Part shown: positions 60,401-64,000 of the stretch, in pieces | How the letters are laid out: every line of letters begins with the position of its first letter | How positions within the stretch are numbered: position 1 is the first letter of the stretch | Source: Lomentospora prolificans | Lineage: Eukaryota > Ascomycota > Sordariomycetes > Microascales > Microascaceae | DNA: 64,000 nucleotides | Reading direction: 5' to 3' | NCBI GenBank assembly: GCA_029532625.1 | Contig: JARFXM010000004.1 | Span: 1,240,001-1,304,000 of the forward strand | Position numbers and translations under genes: made by a program | The notes under the pieces: model-generated | Seen by the model: the letters and a program-made list of their open reading frames with translations, nothing else | What the model was told of the DNA's origin: nothing | The model's database searches: none

Positions 60401-63335
60401 TTATAGTATAATAGGTAGTAATAGTATTATAAGTAATATTATATTATAATTAGGGATTACTAATATATATTATTAATAATAAAGATTTAAAGTTTACTTT
60501 AGAAATCTAGTTAAAAGTCTATAAAGTACTAAAGATTAGTTAACTAATAGTAATAGTTTATTATCTATAGACTAATAGAATATCTAAAAAAAAGATCTAG
60601 ATAGTTAAGATTATAATCTACTATTATATAGTAAACTATCTAGAAGAAAGCTAGATTAATCTCTTACTAATATTATAATTTAATCTTAATAATATATTTT
60701 TAGCCCTAATTAGATAAAGCTTTAATATACTAACCCTTAGTTTTAAGCTAAGAAATATTTTAGTAGCTATTACTAATATAGTAAGAGTAAGGAAAGTAAT
60801 AATAAAACTTATACTAGACCTAATCTAGTAAGTAAATAGTAAAGAAGTAGAAGTACTTATTATAATAGCTAGTATATTATTAAAGCTAAAATATAATAAA
60901 TACTACTAGCTAATAACCTTTTAGATAAGTAATATTATTTATTTATAATTATATAATAGCTATAGTTTACTAAGTAAACTAAAAAAGAAGTAGTTACTAA
61001 GCTAAGTAGAATTATTTAAGATTATAAAAAGAGTATATAAACTTACTATTAAATTAAACTTCCTAAAGAACTAGAAGATTTACTTAGTAATCTTAGTAAT
61101 ATATATCTTTAAACCTTTATAAAGAAGTAATCCCTATTAGAGGTATATAGAACCCCTAAAGCTAGTTTAAGTTAATAAAAAGGAGGAGTTTAAGGTTAAA
61201 TAGATTATTAGCTACTATAATACCTAAATAAGATATAAATATCTAGTCTATTAAGTAGGATAAAATCTAAAGGATAACTTATAGGAGAGAGTAGAGGATA
61301 TAATAAAGAATATAAATAAAATAATAAATAATTATAAGAAAGTAATAGTAGAGGTAAAAGTAAAGAAGAATAGATAATTAAAGTAGTAGTTAGTAGTATA
61401 AGAGGGATCTAAAATAGATATTCTTTATAAGTTAGTATTTTATTTATTTAATTTATACTATCTACTTTACTAAATACCTAATTTAAACTATAAGAAAAGG
61501 AGGCTAGTAAATACTAATAGAAAAAGTAGAGGTAAGTACCTACTAGTAGAAATATTATATTAGTAAGTACTAGATATAAGAAGTTAAAAAGAAGAATAAA
61601 CTATAAATAATAGTAAAAGCTAAAAATAAATAATAGCTAGGTTAAATAATATAAGAGAGATATAGTAAGTAATAATAAAGAAAATACTATAATAACTAGT
61701 AAATAGATAAAAAGAAGGTATAAGAGTAATAGGATTTTACTAATATTAATAAAAAGTAGTAATAAATTAGCTAAAAGGCTATAATTACTACTAAATAATA
61801 AGAGGAAGGAATAAGGGATTATAAGGATTATATAAAAAAGGGTAAAAAATAAAATAAAAATAGTAATAGATTTAATTTAGTAGTAGATATAATTACTAGT
61901 AGATATAATTACTAAAAGGCTAGTAATAAATATTTAAGTAACTAAAAATACTAGTTATCCCTCCCTTATAAACCCTTCCTAGATATTATAGTTATCCTAT
62001 AACCTTATATATAATAATAATAACCTAGTAAGTAACTAGATAACTATTAATAAGTAAACCCTATTAATAATACCTACTTATAATAACTATTAATAAATAA
62101 GCTCTTTTAGTAATAAATAAAGTTTAGTAAGTAATTATAACCTAGCTCTATAAGTAAACCTAAATAAGAAGTAAGTAAACTAATAGTATAGATATATCTA
62201 TAGAAGTTATTAGAAAGTATATAGAAATTACTTATAAAGAAGTTATCTAAAAAAGAATAAATAATTCCTAGATAGGAAGGAATATAAGGAGGTAATAGTA
62301 GTTATTAAGGAATTTTATAAAAAGTAAAAGGAGAACTATAGTTAGGTAAAGTACTTAGTAGTTTAGTATCTAGGGACTACCCTTAAAAGTATATTAGATA
62401 TAAAGTAGCTAGGAACCTTATATAAGCTACTAGCTTATATAATAGTTACTAGCCTATAAGCCTACTATATAGATAATAAGATCCTTAGGGCTACTATAGA
62501 GGCCCTATAGAGAATTAGTATATAAGAGCTTATAACCTACCTATTAGAAATAGTTACTAACTAGCTACTAAAAATACTAGTAAAGTATATATCCTTATAG
62601 TTAGTAACCTCTTCTATAACTAAAAAGAGGTAGCTATAGAACCCCTTATAATATAAAAAAGAGGGTTAGAAGGTAAGTATTATAAGCTTAAAAGCTAGTA
62701 AAGAGGTAGTAAGTAAGAAGAATAAAGAGGATAGTAATAAGAGTAGTAATAGTAATAACTTACTAGAAATTACTATATCTAGTAAGGAGACCCTACTATA
62801 ATAATACTTCTAAAAGATTATAAAAGTAAATTCCCTAGTACTAAGATTATTACCTAATACTATTAATAATAAGAAGCTTCTTAAAGAAATAAGTAAGTAA
62901 GTAAGTCTATAGTAGCTCTAAATTAAATAGTTAGTAATAGAAGTAGTAACTCTTTAATAGTAATTATAAAAGTAGAAAAAGGAGATCTAGGAGTTATATA
63001 GGATAATTAGCTAACTAGTAGTTATAAGTAAAGAGAAGAAGGAAAATATTAAAGAGAAGGTATATTAACTATTAATAAGAAGTAAGAAAGATTAGTAGGA
63101 AGGAGGAAAATAAATATAAAACCCTAAAAATACTAACTAAAGTCTCTTTTTTATAAATAAAATCTAAGTAAGTAAGTATATACTAGCTAGAATACCTTAT
63201 ATACCTTATTATCTTATAATACTAAACCTAAATTTAAAAATAAGCTAGTACTATCTACCCTTTAGATTCTAACTTTAAACTACTAGTAAAGTACTAATAA
63301 GGTTATTAACTATTTTTCTTACTAGCTAGGGGTAT

Positions 63336-63684
63336 TATTATATTATATTATATAAGTAAGTATAGAAGTATTCTATAATATACTATACTAATATAAATAA
63401 GTATAAATATATTCTAGTAGAACCTTAGTAGTAAGTAAGTAATACTAAAAGTTAAAAGTAAGAAATATATAAAGGAAGTAAGGAACTATAAACTAAATAG
63501 AAAGAATAAGACTATTTTACTATTATAAGAGAATACCTACCTATATATTAACTAACTATATAGAGGTAAACTTATATAAACTAGTAACTATATTAAATCT
63601 ATAAATAGTATTATAGAACCCTCCTGTTTACTTGTTAGTAGCTTGGCAGCTAGCAAGCAAGCGGACATGGCACAAGCTGTAACA
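63336..63684 (+). repeat. R1 copy B, 3' LTR
   Basis: 349 bp, TATTATATT to CTGTAACA. The first 285 bp are fully mutated, a short stretch from 63624 keeps TG only, and the last 44 bp are clean. Confidence 0.92.
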
Positions 63685-64000
63685 TAGCTAATCTAATAGT
63701 AATAGTAGGATAAACTATATTAAAGAAATAGTAATCTAAAATATAAAGGAAAGCTTATAAAAGATAGAATACTAATAGAGAATAAATAAAGAAGGGCTAA
63801 GGAAAAAGATAGATCCCCTAATTACTAAAAAGATTTCTCTAATTAGTATACCCTACCTCTATTAAGTAACTCTTAATTATAATAGCTACTAAGGAAGCTA
63901 TAGTAAATAAAGTAAAAGTATAAAAAGTATCCTTAATAGTTTAAAAATCTATTAGAAAATAGATAACTAGTAAGAGATAAGCTATCTAGTTAAAAAGATA
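63685..64000 (+). pseudogene. R1 gag fragment abutting copy B, runs off the window
   Basis: Aligns with about 33937-34260 of copy A in the same orientation and is heavily mutated. It starts immediately after the 3' LTR of copy B without a leader or 5' LTR, which suggests a recombination joint and not a simple nested insertion. Confidence 0.7.

Larger units (their letters stand above)
54125..63684 (+). mobile_element. R1 copy B: full-length, heavily RIPped
   Basis: 9560 bp with LTRs at 54125-54472 and 63336-63684, colinear with copy A throughout: gag 54700-57100, protease 57180-57400, reverse transcriptase 58440-58960, RNase H 59230-59700, integrase 60030-60760, chromodomain 61180-61330, extra ORF region about 62120-63110. 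Most CA and TG are TA and no frame longer than about 60 codons remains. The catalytic YIDD of reverse transcriptase reads YINN (58738-58749). The flanks ACTAT and TAGCT do not match, so it has no TSD. Confidence 0.9.

Noticed and set aside
1236..64000. Mitochondrial DNA as an explanation for the high AT content
   Set aside because: No mitochondrial genes, and the content is nuclear-type LTR retrotransposons with TSDs and RIP signatures.
1236..64000. Small effector or secondary-metabolite genes embedded in the AT-rich block
   Set aside because: Such genes are known from RIP-affected islands in plant-pathogenic fungi, but every unmutated patch here is part of an LTR or of R1 or R2 internal sequence.

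Overview
The window looks like part of an AT-rich, transposon-filled heterochromatic block from a filamentous ascomycete (Pezizomycotina) that carries out repeat-induced point mutation (RIP). Three things point to this: almost total loss of CpA and TpG in favour of TpA over about 62 kb; coding frames that stay in register but are cut by TAA, TAG and TGA where CAA, CAG, CGA or TGG would be expected; and chromodomain Ty3/gypsy retrotransposons. The species cannot be named from the sequence. I see no tRNA, rRNA, CRISPR array or convincing intact host gene. All calls were made by reading and aligning by eye.

Layout. 1-1235 has ordinary base composition and at most gene debris. From 1236 to the end the sequence is a nest of repeats, which I label R1, R2, R3 and one MITE. 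R1 is a chromodomain gypsy element of about 9.6 kb with LTRs of about 350 bp. R2 is a second chromodomain gypsy element, coded on the minus strand here, with LTRs of 412-433 bp. R3 is a family seen only as LTRs of about 456 bp.

1236-4271: R3 LTR remnants and unclassifiable AT-rich sequence. 4272-17740: one R2 copy (target site duplication, TSD, CTAGA) split by a second complete R2 copy at 7658-14750 (TSD ATAAG), inserted next to the catalytic codons of the first copy's reverse transcriptase. 17746-24687: very AT-rich, mostly unclassified, with one reverse-strand R1 LTR. 24688-30990: fragments of R1, R2 and R3, plus a nearly unmutated R1 solo LTR at 25274-25622.

30991-42337: a layered nest inside one R3 solo LTR. 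That LTR is cut at 31363 and resumes at 42242, and GATAG flanks both outer ends. Between the halves lie a reverse R1 solo LTR, the best-preserved full-length R1 (copy A, 31677-41263, TSD CCTAC) and a 508-bp MITE with 34-bp inverted repeats that itself holds another R3 solo LTR (TSD TTTAT). 42333-49693: an R2 fragment and a reverse-strand R1 copy (C) with a 0.7-kb internal inversion. 49699-50154: a nearly clean R3 solo LTR (TSD AACTA). 50422-53969: an internally deleted R1 (D). 54125-63684: a heavily mutated full-length R1 (B). 63685-64000: another R1 gag fragment.

How the parts work. In copy A, gag, protease, reverse transcriptase, RNase H, integrase and chromodomain lie largely in one frame, as in fungal chromoviruses whose chromodomain steers integration to heterochromatin. 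Copy A also has a further frame of about 326 codons between pol and the 3' LTR, with a predicted acidic linker and a coiled coil. I do not recognise this product, and its DNA region also occurs in copies B, F and G. No element is coding-competent now. The main biological signals are the order of insertions, the strand polarity of RIP at repeat edges, and this extra ORF.
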